A DNA stretch of 64,000 nt from Dactylorhiza incarnata (Eukaryota; Streptophyta; Magnoliopsida; Asparagales; Orchidaceae), in NCBI GenBank assembly GCA_033032865.1, contig JAWHQI010000075.1, positions 2,542,001 through 2,606,000 on the forward strand. Reading direction: 5' to 3'. This document shows positions 53,843 to 63,880 of the stretch, piece by piece. How positions within the stretch are numbered: position 1 is the stretch's first letter; each line of letters starts with the position of its first letter. A program made the position numbers and the translations under genes. The notes under the pieces were generated by a model. The model was not told the DNA's origin. It worked only from the letters and a program-made list of their open reading frames with translations, and made no database searches.

Positions 53843-56800
53843 GCTATGTAAATGTTTTAGGCGTCCCTGCGAGAGCGCTTTTCGATACTGGAGCTTCGCA
53901 CTCCTTCTTATCGTCGGACTTCGTCCAACGTATTGGTGCGCCGTCGATTGCTTCTGCAGATGGACTGGAGGTCCTACTGCCGAATGGATATTCGATGCGT
54001 GTGGAGAGGAGTTGCTGCGTAAAGGTTCTAGTTGGTAGTCGGGAGTATGACCTGAAGGCATCGTTACTCCCCCTGGTTGAGTTCGATGTTATCTTCGGTT
54101 TGGACTGGCTGTCGGAACAGCGTGCGTGTATCGATTGCACCACCAAGGAGGTGACGTTTGGGCAGGGTGCCGATCGGGAGACGGTCTTTGCGGGCATGCG
54201 TGGATCGAGCAAGACGCTGATGTCTGCTCTCCAGGTGTCCAAGGCAGTGCGACAGGGAGCAGAGTTATTCTTTGCTCTTGTGGAGGCTTCAACGCCGAGG
54301 CCCAGCCTAGCAGATGTTCCGGTAGTAGCAGAGTTCCCCGATCTGTTCTCGAACGAGCTCCCTGGTGCTCCACCGCAGCGGGAGATAGATTTCACGATTG
54401 AGTTGGTGCCAGGCGCTAAGCCTGTGGCCCGCTCGCCGTATCGTATGGCTCCGAAAGAGTTGGCAGAGTTGAAGCTGCAGTTGCAGGAGCTGCTTGAGCA
54501 GGGCTACGTGCGTCCGAGTTCCTCACCTTGGAGTGCACCGGTCCTCTTTGTCAAAAAGAAGGACGGTAGCCTGCGGCTTTGCATCGATTATCGGGAGCTG
54601 AACAAGCTGACGGAGAAGAACAAGTATCCTCTTTCGAGGATAGATGATTTGTTCGACCAGCTCGTTGGTTCGACAGTATACTCGAAGCTGGACTTGATGT
54701 CCGGCTATTATCAGGTGTGGATCAGGGAGTGCGATATCCCGAAGATTGCCTTCAGTACGAGGTTCGGGCAGTATGAGTTCACCGTGATGCCGTTTGGGTT
54801 GTCTAATGCGCCTTCGGTGTTTATGGACTTGATGCACCGGACTTTCCGAGAGTACCTCGACCGGTTTGTGGTCGTCTTCCTGGATGACATACTAGTCTAC
54901 TCTCAGTCCGAGGAGGAGCACAGTGATCACCTGCGAGTAGTTTTGGAGGTTCTGAGGAGGAACCAGTTGTATGCCAAGTTCTCGAAGTGCGAGTTCTGGC
55001 TTCCTTCCGTGGCGTTCTTGGGCCATGTGGTTAGTGGTTCGGGTGTGGCGGTAGATCCGGTGAAGGTTTCAGCCATCAGGGAGTGGCCTGTCCTTTCTTC
55101 TGTAGCGGAGGTCCGTAGCTTCCTCGGGCTGGCCGGTTATTACAGGCGCTTCGTGGAGAACTTCTCCCGGATCGCGCTGCCTCTTACGACGCTGACACGG
55201 AAGATGCAGGAGTTCATTTGGACGCTCGCGTGTGCGCAGGCTTTCGAGGAGTTGAAGCGGCGGCTTACGACGGCTCCGATCTTATGTTTGCCTTGCGGCA
55301 CGGAGGGCTACGAGATCTACACCGACGCTTCTGGGAGCGGCCTTGGCTATGTTCTGCAGCAGTATGGCAAGGTTATAGCGTATGGCTCTCGCCAGCTGAA
55401 GGTGCACGAGCGAAATTATCCGGTCCACGACTTGGAGTTGGCGGCCGTGATATTTGCCCTGAAGCTATGGCGGCATTATGTGTATGGCTTGAAGATCAAT
55501 ATCTTCACGGACCATAAGAGCCTGAAGTACCTTCTGACGCAGAAAGGGCTGAATATGCGGCAGCAGAGGTGGATGGAGTTCCTGGGGGACTTCACCTTCG
55601 AGATCCACTACACTCCAGGGAAGGGGAATGTTGTTGCGGATGCACTCAGTCGCAGGGCTCCAGCGCAGGCCAAGTGGATTCAGATGCATGATGAGCACCT
55701 GATACGTGACCTGGAGGCCTTGGGTATTTCTTGCGTAGAGAAGAGGAGCAGTGCCAGTGCCTGTTTGAGATGGACTGAGGTGCAGTACGACCTCGCAGAT
55801 AGAGTCCGCCGGGCTTTTGAACTCGATCCGAGTTTAAAGCGCTACGCGGAGGATGCTGGTGGTGGGCCGGATGCCCAGTTTCAGGTTCGAGACGGGTTGC
55901 TGTGGAGAGGTGACCGTTTGTGCATCCCCAAGGTGGGTGAGCTGCGCGATGAGTTGATGTACGAGGCGCATCGTACCAGGTATTCAGTTCATCCGGGGAG
56001 CACGAAGATGTTTAAGGACATGAAGGTCCTTTTCTGGTGGCCAGGTATGAAGAGGGACATCGCTCACTATGTGGCCAAGTGCCACACTTGTGCGCTAGTG
56101 AAGGAGGAATTTCAGAAGCCCGGTGGCTTTTTGCAGTCATTGCCTGTTCCGGAGTGGAAGTTTGATGACATTTCCATGGATTTCGTGCATGGGCTGCCGA
56201 GATCGCAGTGCGGGAACGATGTCATCTGGGTAGTTGTAGACCGGCTGAACAAGGTGGCGCACTTTATCCCCAACCGGAGGGATGACTCGGTGGAGAAATT
56301 GGTGAAGTTGTATGTTGATACTATAGTGCGGCTGCACGGTGTGCCCCGTAGCATCGTCAGTGATCGTGATGGACGCTTTACTTCGAGCGACTGGAGGCTA
56401 GTCAACCATCTTTTGTGTACGAAGCTGCAGTTTAGCACGGCCTTTCATCCTCAGACGGATGGCCAAACTGAGTGTACCAACAGGACGATGGAAGACATGC
56501 TCCGGATGTGCGTCCTGGATTTTGGCAAGGGGTGGGAAGATCACCTCTTTCTTGTTGAGTTCGGGTACAACAACAGCTATCAGGCGAGTATTCAGATGGC
56601 GCCTTTCGAGGCCCTCTATGGCAGGAAGTGCCGCACTCCCTTAGCTTGGGCGGAAACGGGCGAGACGAAGCTCTTCAAGAGGAAAGACGTCGAAGAGGCG
56701 ACTTCGACGGTATGTTTGATCCGGGAGAGGCTTTTGGTTGCGCAGGATAGGCAGGCGAAGTACTATAATGCGAAGCACCGCGACGTCCAGTTCGCCGTTG

Positions 56801-57186
56801 GCGATTGGGTTTACTTGAAGATCAGGCCATTCAACGGCGTGTCCAGGATTCGGCGCTTGAAAAAGCTGAGTCCGAGATACCTTGGACCTTTTGAGATCAT
56901 CGAGCGCGTCGGCGAGGCGGCTTATAGGCTTGCGCTGTCGGCGGAACTGAGCGGGCTACACGATGTATTCCACATCTCCGTGTTGCGGAAGGCAGTGCAG
57001 GAGCCTACGCAGGTGGTCGCGGCGGATCAGGTGCCCGTGGATAGTGGGCTTAAGACGGCGGTCAGGCCCGTTAGCATCGAGGATGCTGAGGTGCGTCAGT
57101 TGCGGAACAGGGCGATCCGTATGGTAAAGGTCCGTTGGGACAACTGCGGTCGCGAGGAGTTCTCATGGGAGCGTGAGCAGACATGA
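53812..57186 (+). CDS. Pol polyprotein of H: protease-RT-RNase H-integrase-chromodomain
   Basis: An open frame of 1124 codons counted from the ATG at 53812, though that ATG is inside the putative intron and mature Pol probably comes from a Gag-Pol fusion. Protease DTGA at residues 25-28. RT about 200-400 with Asp294 (SKLDLMSGY) and the FLDD pair at 358-359. RNase H Asp505 (YTDAS), Glu542, Asp567. Integrase finger H720, H727, C757, C760 and triad Asp790, Asp851, Glu887 with 35-residue spacing. GPY/F ([10 protein letters not shown]) at 1021-1030. Chromodomain from about 1083 ([16 protein letters not shown]). All catalytic residues are present. Comparison with K's end suggests a 1-bp loss near 57181 that removes about ten C-terminal residues. 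Best-preserved pol in the window. Confidence 0.95.
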   Translation: MFMLTLLGGVGYVNVLGVPARALFDTGASHSFLSSDFVQRIGAPSIASADGLEVLLPNGYSMRVERSCCVKVLVGSREYDLKASLLPLVEFDVIFGLDWLSEQRACIDCTTKEVTFGQGADRETVFAGMRGSSKTLMSALQVSKAVRQGAELFFALVEASTPRPSLADVPVVAEFPDLFSNELPGAPPQREIDFTIELVPGAKPVARSPYRMAPKELAELKLQLQELLEQGYVRPSSSPWSAPVLFVKKKDGSLRLCIDYRELNKLTEKNKYPLSRIDDLFDQLVGSTVYSKLDLMSGYYQVWIRECDIPKIAFSTRFGQYEFTVMPFGLSNAPSVFMDLMHRTFREYLDRFVVVFLDDILVYSQSEEEHSDHLRVVLEVLRRNQLYAKFSKCEFWLPSVAFLGHVVSGSGVAVDPVKVSAIREWPVLSSVAEVRSFLGLAGYYRRFVENFSRIALPLTTLTRKMQEFIWTLACAQAFEELKRRLTTAPILCLPCGTEGYEIYTDASGSGLGYVLQQYGKVIAYGSRQLKVHERNYPVHDLELAAVIFALKLWRHYVYGLKINIFTDHKSLKYLLTQKGLNMRQQRWMEFLGDFTFEIHYTPGKGNVVADALSRRAPAQAKWIQMHDEHLIRDLEALGISCVEKRSSASACLRWTEVQYDLADRVRRAFELDPSLKRYAEDAGGGPDAQFQVRDGLLWRGDRLCIPKVGELRDELMYEAHRTRYSVHPGSTKMFKDMKVLFWWPGMKRDIAHYVAKCHTCALVKEEFQKPGGFLQSLPVPEWKFDDISMDFVHGLPRSQCGNDVIWVVVDRLNKVAHFIPNRRDDSVEKLVKLYVDTIVRLHGVPRSIVSDRDGRFTSSDWRLVNHLLCTKLQFSTAFHPQTDGQTECTNRTMEDMLRMCVLDFGKGWEDHLFLVEFGYNNSYQASIQMAPFEALYGRKCRTPLAWAETGETKLFKRKDVEEATSTVCLIRERLLVAQDRQAKYYNAKHRDVQFAVGDWVYLKIRPFNGVSRIRRLKKLSPRYLGPFEIIERVGEAAYRLALSAELSGLHDVFHISVLRKAVQEPTQVVAADQVPVDSGLKTAVRPVSIEDAEVRQLRNRAIRMVKVRWDNCGREEFSWEREQT

Positions 57187-57304
57187 TGGAGGAGTTCCCC
57201 GAGCTGTTTCGGTGACGTTTATCTCTTTTTCCCCTTTGTGTAAATACTTTTGATATATATGTATATATGTGTATTTTTATAAAATTTCGGGATGAAATTT
57301 ATAT

Positions 57305-57318
57305 AAGGAGGGGAGGGT
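57305..57318 (+). promoter_or_regulatory. H polypurine tract
   Basis: AAGGAGGGGAGGGT immediately precedes the 3' LTR. Confidence 0.85.
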
Positions 57319-58913
57319 TGTAAGACCCCAAATCAGGAAGGTAAATTTCTGGAGTTCTTAACGTTGTCGCCCAGGCGACAGTGGCTGTCGCCCGGCGATA
57401 GCGTTGTCGGGTGGCGGCTATCGCTGGCGACAAGGTGACTGGGGTCATGCAGCAGTGTCGCTGGCTGGTCAAAGTCGGTTCATAACGCTGTCGCCCAGGC
57501 GATAGTGGCTGTCGCCCGGCGACAGCTCAAAGTTGGACTTTGTGGCCGAAATCAAGGGCATTGATTGCTTATTGACTTTGGGGGCTGGTTTTGGCTTGGG
57601 AGGCTCGGTGGCAGCATAGAAGGCCGAAATACTCTCTCTTTTCATTATTTTCCTTAAGGCTTTATTTTGGAGAGAGAGAGAGAGAGAGAGAGAAGCTTGG
57701 AGAAGAAGAAGGAATAGTAAACCCTAGCTTGAAGCTTGGGTTTGGAGGAGCTACACTCATCCAATGCCTTCAATGTTGGTGGCTACGCGTAGAGGAGGGC
57801 AAGGCGCTCCTTTCCATCCGTGCGGAACGTCAAGCCATGGGCTCAAAGCGGCGTTTAAGGGTAACGAACTTTTCTACCCTCTTTTGGACATGCCTTAGTC
57901 CTTTCCCTTGCATCGTTGAGGCACCTACCCAAAAGGGTGAGGTCGAGGCCTCCGACAGGTCGATTTGTGCTATCCCCGTCAAATCTTGCATTCATGTAGA
58001 GTCCACGCGTGAGATGGATGTAGGCGCGCTGTGTGAAGCCCATCCGAGACGGTTCGTCCGGATTGGTGATACTTTTTAGGTTTTGTGCGTGCCGGGGAAA
58101 AACCCCGTGTTGTTATACTTGCCTCGTAGGGCTAGAGGGTGCTACTGCATGCGCAGCAACGCCCGGGGGTGTGCCCCGGGGAGCACCCGAAGTTAAAAGG
58201 CAGAAACGGAGTTCTGTCCAGCTGTCGCTGGCGCGGCAGTGACTGTCGCCTGGGCGACAGCTTCCCAGAATTGGGTTCTGGTGAATTTGGGTGTTCTGAG
58301 GCAGTGGGAGTGCTACTGCATGTGTAGCAACGCCTGGGGGTGTGCCCCGGGAAGCACCCACAACTAGAAGCCAAATTAGGGTTTTGTGCACTGTCGCTGG
58401 CGACAGTGACTGTCGCCTGGGCGATAGCTTCCCAGACTGAGTTCTGGTAATGTTGTTGTGCCCACCTATTGAGGGGACCTGAGGCCGGTGTACCCGTCCT
58501 GTGGGGGTGCCTGGTGGATGACTTAGCGGCCCGTGGAGCTGGCTAATTGAGAATACCTGGGCTGAAGGGACGCCATACCCGCTTTTCATGTTGTACAACG
58601 AGAGCTGTGAACAACGGGCATTTGGCAAACCTGAAACCGCACCATTGCATCACCTGATTAGTAAGCCTCGGACAGCATGTCGGGAGGCAATGGGACAGAG
58701 TCCTCGTACTATGTTATGTTCACAATTAAAGCACGGGGGAGCCATGGTATTCGGGCCGCCGACTTTAGCCTCGAAGGGCAAAGCCATCAAGAGTGGATTG
58801 TGGTGGAAGGCGTAGTACACCAAAGAGTGCCTGAGTGCACGAGATGTGGAGTCCATTCCCACGTTTGTGTTGTTGCATATGTATGAAATGTTGTGGGCTC
58901 GTCTAGTCGCACT

Positions 58914-58954
<41 letters not shown>

Positions 58955-59465
58955 TGTTGAGACTGTTTTGCAGGGACGTTTAGAACAGCCACCCCCTCGA
59001 AGGGGTGGGGTCGTTATAACTTGGTCAGCTTTAGCTGACCGTTGCCCTGTTTTGCCACCGTCTTTGGTGGGCTTGTTGCACAGGAGCTGGACTGAGCGGG
59101 ACCTTTGCGGGCTGAAGCCCCTGCGCTGCTGCGGCCCTTGAAGGCCTTTTGTCCTTTCTTCTGTTTTCATGTATGGCCGGCCTGCGCGCCGATGTTGGTA
59201 AACTGTAAGGCCGTCGTGCCTCTTTTGTGTGTTGTAAAATATTTTATTCCAAGTTAATAGAAGTGGACATACCCGAGTTCGGGTCTTGTGGTTTATAATT
59301 CTGTCTCTCTCTTTTGCTTCCGCATAGAATGCTCTGAGTTAGGCTTCGTGGTATAGTGTCGTTGCATATTGAATTAAGTGACGTTTCCATTTGTTTTGTA
59401 GTATATGACGTGGGGCCCCGGCCGGACCTTCTGCTATATGCTTCTGAACGGATGGGGGTGTTACA
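57319..59465 (+). repeat. H 3' LTR (2147 bp)
   Basis: It is colinear with the 5' LTR. It has one fewer palindrome unit at 57488-57530 but a longer (TA)n run (58915-58952), so the total lengths coincide. Scattered substitutions. Confidence 0.93.
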
Positions 59466-59470
59466 AAAAA

Positions 59471-61009
59471 GGCTAGCACCCAACTTTGAATCACTTTGGA
59501 AAATAAATATAATAAATCAAACTTCTAATTCCCTTAAGAAATTACTTGACCGCGGAGGTTCCCAAATTATGAACGTACCTCTCTCGAGGATACGCTCAAC
59601 TGAGTTTAGGTTGATCAATCGAACTTTCATTCTAGAATCAAAATCCCTAAAACTCGCTTTATCGTAGTGAACCCCTCTATTGGCTTCTACTCCAATCCGG
59701 GAGAATTATGTCATCCTCGCTTGAGGAGTGCATTCAACTCTCTTTATTCTTGAAATAATCGATTTGAAATCTAAACCACTCGGTTATTAGATTGCGAAAA
59801 CAAAGATGAGAATTATATATCGACAATATAATCTCAATCCAATAAATGTTCAAGAATTAATCTAAAGTATTCTAAGGAAGAGAAAGAGAAGCTAGAAATT
59901 AAATCATGAATTATATTTTCCTTGGATCATCTCGGTCGAGTACTAATAGAAATTTAGCTACTCATGGAGATTGAGGAATCAAAATAAATAAAAGAGCACA
60001 TCATAAAAGAGAGAGGGAATGAGAGAAGAAAAGAACTATTTTATTAAATTGCTAAAGAAAAGTTACAAGCTAGGAATTGAAAATTACAAACTATTTTAAT
60101 TGAACGTACCAATTGCAAGAAGAAAAGGGCTACAAGAACTACTAAAACATTAAAATTAAAGACATGAAATGAAAAGTCTAAGTCCTAAAAATTGGTCTCC
60201 AAAACTTCCTCCTAAGTTCCTGGTGAAGCTGGCTTTAAATAGGCAGAAATTCTGGGTCACACGCCCTTGGTCACGCCCGTGACCAAGGGGCGTGTAGGGG
60301 GCGTGATCGGTGCTGGCGGAGAGGGCACATTCTGGCTTCAATGCAGGCGTTTCGGGCGCGCCACGCCCTAGGTCACGCCTGTGACCTGGGGCGTGTAATC
60401 TTTAAATGTGCTGCTGGCGGGAAATCTTTGGCGGGAAGGCGCGCGGGATGAGTCACGCCCGTGACTCGATGTCACGCCCCATAGTCACGCCCGTGACCGG
60501 GGGAGTGTAACTTTAATTGACGTGGCAGGCGTGCTGGCAGCTGGTGGTGGGGTCCTGGCCGTGACTTGGATGTCACGCCCCCTGGTCACGCTCGTGACCT
60601 GGGGCGTGTAAGGCTTGATCTCAGCGGTCTCAGAGGTTCTGCTTCGTCTCAGTGGTTCTACTTCGTCTCAGCGGGTCGCGGCCGTGACATTGGGTCACGC
60701 ACTTGGTCACACCCGTGACCTAGGGCGTGTACTTGGCGAAACTTCACGGAATGCTCCCGGGATGGCGGAATCGGGTCTGGAACACGTCTAGGCTGTCACG
60801 CCCCATGGTCACGCCCGTGACCATGGCCGTGTACTTTGAAATTTTTCACAAAAGTGCCCAGGAAACCTTAAAAACATAAAACAAGCTTACATTAGTTAAA
60901 GAAATAAAAAGGAATGAATTAGATTAAATAATTCATGCTATTTGTTCAAATTCATTATAAAATATCAATAGAAATATTATAAAAGATGAGTACAAAAAGT
61001 ACTCATCAA
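59471..61009 (-). mobile_element. LTR I, main segment
   Basis: It continues 50072-50274. On the plus strand it ends GAGTACAAAAAGTACTCATCA, followed by AACACCCCCATACTTGAGC, the reverse complement of a polypurine tract plus LTR start TGATGAGTAC. This matches Athila/Tat-style boundaries and is comparable with F. A minus-strand TATA (CCTATTTAAAG) lies at 60233-60243. GGTCACG-CC-CGTGACC palindromes fill 60250-60840 just upstream of it. No credible ORF. Confidence 0.75.
60250..60840. repeat. GGTCACG-CC-CGTGACC palindrome array in LTR I
   Basis: Seven to nine copies of GTCACGCCCGTGAC or one-mismatch variants occur. Flanking bases extend the arms to 9-10 bp in several copies (CTTGGTCACG...CGTGACCAAG; CATGGTCACG...CGTGACCATG). 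GGGCGTGT half-words are interspersed. Confidence 0.92.
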
Positions 61010-61070
61010 ACACCCCCATACTTGAGCTTTTGCTATTCCAGAGCAAAAGATTGAGGAAAGAATTACAAGA
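61010..61070 (-). mobile_element. Interior remnant of I
   Basis: Sixty bases beyond the LTR, beginning with the polypurine tract (minus strand CAAGTATGGGGGTGTT) and ending where D2 starts at 61071. No gene content. Confidence 0.6.
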
Positions 61071-61600
61071 TGTTGGGGAAATGATTTATCGTAACCCCTA
61101 GAATTAAGAAGAATATAAATTCTAAGTATGAAAAATTAGGCTAAGTAAATATGCGTCGAATAGTATTCGACGCAACGTCGAAATATAGTCGACGTTTCTC
61201 TCAGAATGAGTCGAAGTAACTCTTAGAAGAATTCGACGTAATCATAGTTGACGTACCTCTGACTTCTAGTCGACGCATTTGATAAAGTCGACGCACATTT
61301 GTCGACGCACCTTCCTTATTCTCCTCTCGACGGCCAACCAGGATGAAATCGACATTTACGTCGAATAGTAATCGACGCACGTCGATATCTATAAGTAATT
61401 CAAAAACACGCCAGATCTCTTTCCTTCTTTCTGTAGATCTGATTTTTTATGGAATGATATTATTCTTTTATAGCCGTTCTGAATCAGCCTTTCCTTCTAT
61501 TTGATTCTTGGCTAATTTGATTAAGACTATTATGGATATTATTTGAAATCAGAATGAATTCATTTCCTTCTACAGAAATATTAATTATGGAAACTCTTAT
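61071..61600 (+). mobile_element. 5' LTR of second D-family element (D2), segment 1
   Basis: It starts TGTTGGGGAAATGATTT and follows D's LTR with substantial divergence, including the GCGTCGA array (61150-61385). It is interrupted by solo LTR J with a CTTAT duplication and resumes at 62847. Confidence 0.85.
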
Positions 61601-62841
61601 TGTTGGATCGATCGACGCCCTTAGAGGGGGGGGGGGGGGGGGGGGGGGGGGGGCGGGGTGAATAAGGGTTTTCAAAAACTTTAGATCATATTTAAAAAAA
61701 CTTTGGAATATTGCAAGATTAATAAAGAGACATCAAGTAAAACAATAATAAAGAGATATGCTTTATTAATATCAAATAATGTTTTACAAAACTTGATTTC
61801 TATGACGCTAGAAATCGGGGGCGACTAATAAAAATTCTTTTTCGTTTTCTATACCGACTCGTATCCCCACGAACCGGTTGGCTTTAGCCGATCTCTCCCC
61901 AGATACGGCATCAAGCCGCTCTAGCCAATCTATCCCCAGAAAGGCCTCGATCATCCCCTAGACCTAGCCTAGATCTAGTCGCCAACACGAGGCGAATTTC
62001 AGCCCTAAGTCCTACCCCAGACCTAGTTGCCAACACGAGGCGATTTCACTACCGTTTACAGAAAAGATATGAAATGAAAAGACAATAATATAAAAACTCC
62101 CTCTATGTGGATCTCTTGGAGAAGTGGACGAAGACCCGCAGAGTATGATTGTTGTCGATGCGGCCTTTCATCACGATGATGACGCGTGTAGAAATCTTCT
62201 CCACGGATCTCCTTAAGGCTTTATGGAATTGTGGGAGTATCGCTCTGAATCTTCCTCTCTCTGCTGTGGCACGAAGCTCTGGAGTTTGGGATTGGAGGAG
62301 GATGATGAATTCGGAGCCAAAGCATCCAATTTATAGCCTTAGCGCTACCGCCGGCGCTAGCGCTACCGCCGGCACTAGCCCGGATTAAGAAACAATTTGC
62401 GCGACAGAATCTCCCATCCGTGGCAACATGCAGCACTATGCCTTATATGCGTCACGGTACTGCCGGCGCTATTTGCTACCGCCGGCGCTATCCCCGATTA
62501 AGAAACTTCTTGCGCGGCAGGATCTTCAATCCGCGGCAACGAGGCTTTCATTCCTTCTGTGTTCACCGATACCGAAGGCGTTATCCGCTACCACCAGGCG
62601 TTAGCGCCTTCCATAACCGCTCCCAGAAACGCGCTCATCATCGCTAGCGCCCGACGCTAGTTGCTACCGCCGGCGCTAGTAAGCCTCTTTGAATTTTGGC
62701 CTCAATTTTGGGGGCAGTCATCATGTGTACTCCTTGAGTCATGTGGACCTAGTAAACCTGCACACTTGAACACACAAGATCAAATACACATAGGATTTGT
62801 TATTCTCAAACCTAGGAGATGCGGAAGACCATGTTCCAACA
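61601..62841 (-). mobile_element. Solo LTR J (1241 bp)
   Basis: It starts TGTTGGATCG and ends GTTCCAACA, flanked by a perfect CTTAT duplication (61596-61600; 62842-62846), with no interior: a solo LTR. Orientation is minus, because the plus strand opens with the reverse of an ATTCACCCC...CTCTAAG terminus (a 28-base G run at 61626-61653) and a TATA (GGCTATAAATTGG) lies on the minus strand at 62327-62338. GCTACCGCCGGCGCTAG words occupy 62338-62685, upstream of that TATA. The short 5' frames have no recognisable domain. Confidence 0.88.
62338..62685. repeat. CTACCGCCGGCGCTAG word array in LTR J
   Basis: TAGCGCTACCGCCGGCGCTA-type units and halves (GCCGGCGCTA, CTACCGCC, TAGCGCTA) appear six or more times in three clusters separated by a repeated GATTAAGAAAC...TTGCGCG(G/A)CAG block. 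Confidence 0.85.
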
Positions 62842-62846
62842 CTTAT

Positions 62847-63671
62847 CTCTTTCTATTTCTGTGTCTGCTAATTGATTATTCCCTCTTAGCAATATATTTT
62901 AGACAGAGCTATAAATAAGAAGGAGGTCGGCAGAGAATAACATGAAGTGATCCACCATATACATTTGAAAAAGAGGAAGAGCTCCCAAGTGAAGAGTGAG
63001 AAAGTTGAGAAAAGAGATTGTGTGCTGCAGCAAAAGAAAAAGCCTTCATCTTCTCCTTCTTCTGAAGCCATTCTGCTGCAAATTCTGAAAGCTCTCACAA
63101 AAGAGAGAAAAACTTACAAATCTCCTTCTCACTATAGAAGAGAGATCATATTCACTATACTTGTGCTTCTAATCTTCTTGCTAGGAAGAAGATTCCTTCT
63201 TATATATAATGTCTTCTATTCTTCTACTTGTTCTTCTCTTTCTTATTTCACTTTTAAACTGTGTAAAAGAGTTTCTAGAATCTCTCTTCAAAAAATTCAG
63301 TTTTAGTGGTTCTAAGAGTCTCCTAACCAAAAGACTCAGTTTGGTTCTAAGAGTCTCCTTATCAAAAGACTCAGTCTGGTTCTAAGAGTCTCCTTATCAA
63401 AAGACTCAGTGCAAGTTAGTGAATTCCTACCAAGGGGGTAGAAGAGTGGACTACCCAAAGTTTGGGGAACAACTATATTTCCTTGTGTTGTGCTGTGATT
63501 TTCTTCTTGCAATTTTTCTTCTTTACTTGCTTAATTCTTGTTGGTGTGTGGGAAGCCTAAATCTGTGTTTATTACACATATGTATATAATAGCACAAAGT
63601 ATTTTTAAATCTCTATTCACCCCCCCCCCCCCCCTCTAGAGAATTCTAGTGAGGTTAACTGTGCACTTTCA
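62847..63671 (+). mobile_element. 5' LTR of D2, segment 2
   Basis: It contains a TATA (GAGCTATAAATAAG) near 62910, three GAGTCT...AGACTC hairpin units (63305-63410) with loops different from D, a 15-base C run in the ATTCACCCC...CTCTAG motif (63620-63634), and the terminus GTGCACTTTCA. Confidence 0.88.
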
Positions 63672-63673
63672 AT

Positions 63674-63685
63674 TGGTATCAAAGC
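63674..63685 (+). promoter_or_regulatory. D2 primer-binding site
   Basis: TTGGTATCAAAGC (63673-63685) matches initiator tRNA-Met with one mismatch (G to A). Confidence 0.75.
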
Positions 63686-63730
63686 TACGTTTATCTAAAA
63701 AGGTTAACTCCTTGATAAAAAAGATCCTAC

Positions 63731-63764
<34 letters not shown>

Positions 63765-63781
63765 AAACTATATCTTTTCAC

Positions 63782-63830
63782 ATGGCACAAATCAAAGATT
63801 ATGCTTCCACCAGAATATCTAAAGCGTGAC
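63782..63830 (+). pseudogene. Start of D2 gag, broken after about 12 codons
   Basis: ATG 63782 begins MAQIKDYASTR, identical to the start of D gag at 27773. It then diverges to ISKA and a TGA within 20 bp. The rest of gag is replaced by filler and J-like sequence. Confidence 0.8.
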
Positions 63831-63880
63831 CTAGGGCTAAGAAAGATTATGCTTCCACTAGAACATCCTGCCGCGCTAGC
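63816..63880. other. Scrambled junction with short templated duplication
   Basis: AAGATTATGCTTCCAC(C/T)AGAA occurs at 63796-63815 and again at 63842-63862, separated by unrelated bases, before J-like sequence starts. This looks like filler DNA from break repair. Confidence 0.6.

Larger units (their letters stand above)
50275..59465 (+). mobile_element. Tekay-like chromovirus H, nearly intact (9191 bp)
   Basis: LTRs 50275-52421 and 57319-59465 are 2147 bp each, starting TGTAAGACCCC and ending GGGTGTTACA. The flanks are AAACA (50270-50274) and AAAAA (59466-59470), an imperfect duplication. The primer site TTGGTATCAG and polypurine tract AAGGAGGGGAGGG are present. The interior encodes gag, a short intron-like segment, and an uninterrupted 1124-codon pol with protease, RT, RNase H, integrase and chromodomain. 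Known lesions are one stop in the gag N-terminus and a 1-bp loss at the pol end. It is inserted in LTR I. Confidence 0.93.

Noticed and set aside
53306..54395. Long antisense frames over H gag and protease
   Set aside because: Shadows of a GC-rich true coding strand; they contain no recognisable motif.
60250..60840. Regular palindromes that might be a CRISPR-like array
   Set aside because: Spacing is irregular, repeats are perfect-dyad words inside a plant LTR, and there are no cas genes. The context is eukaryotic.
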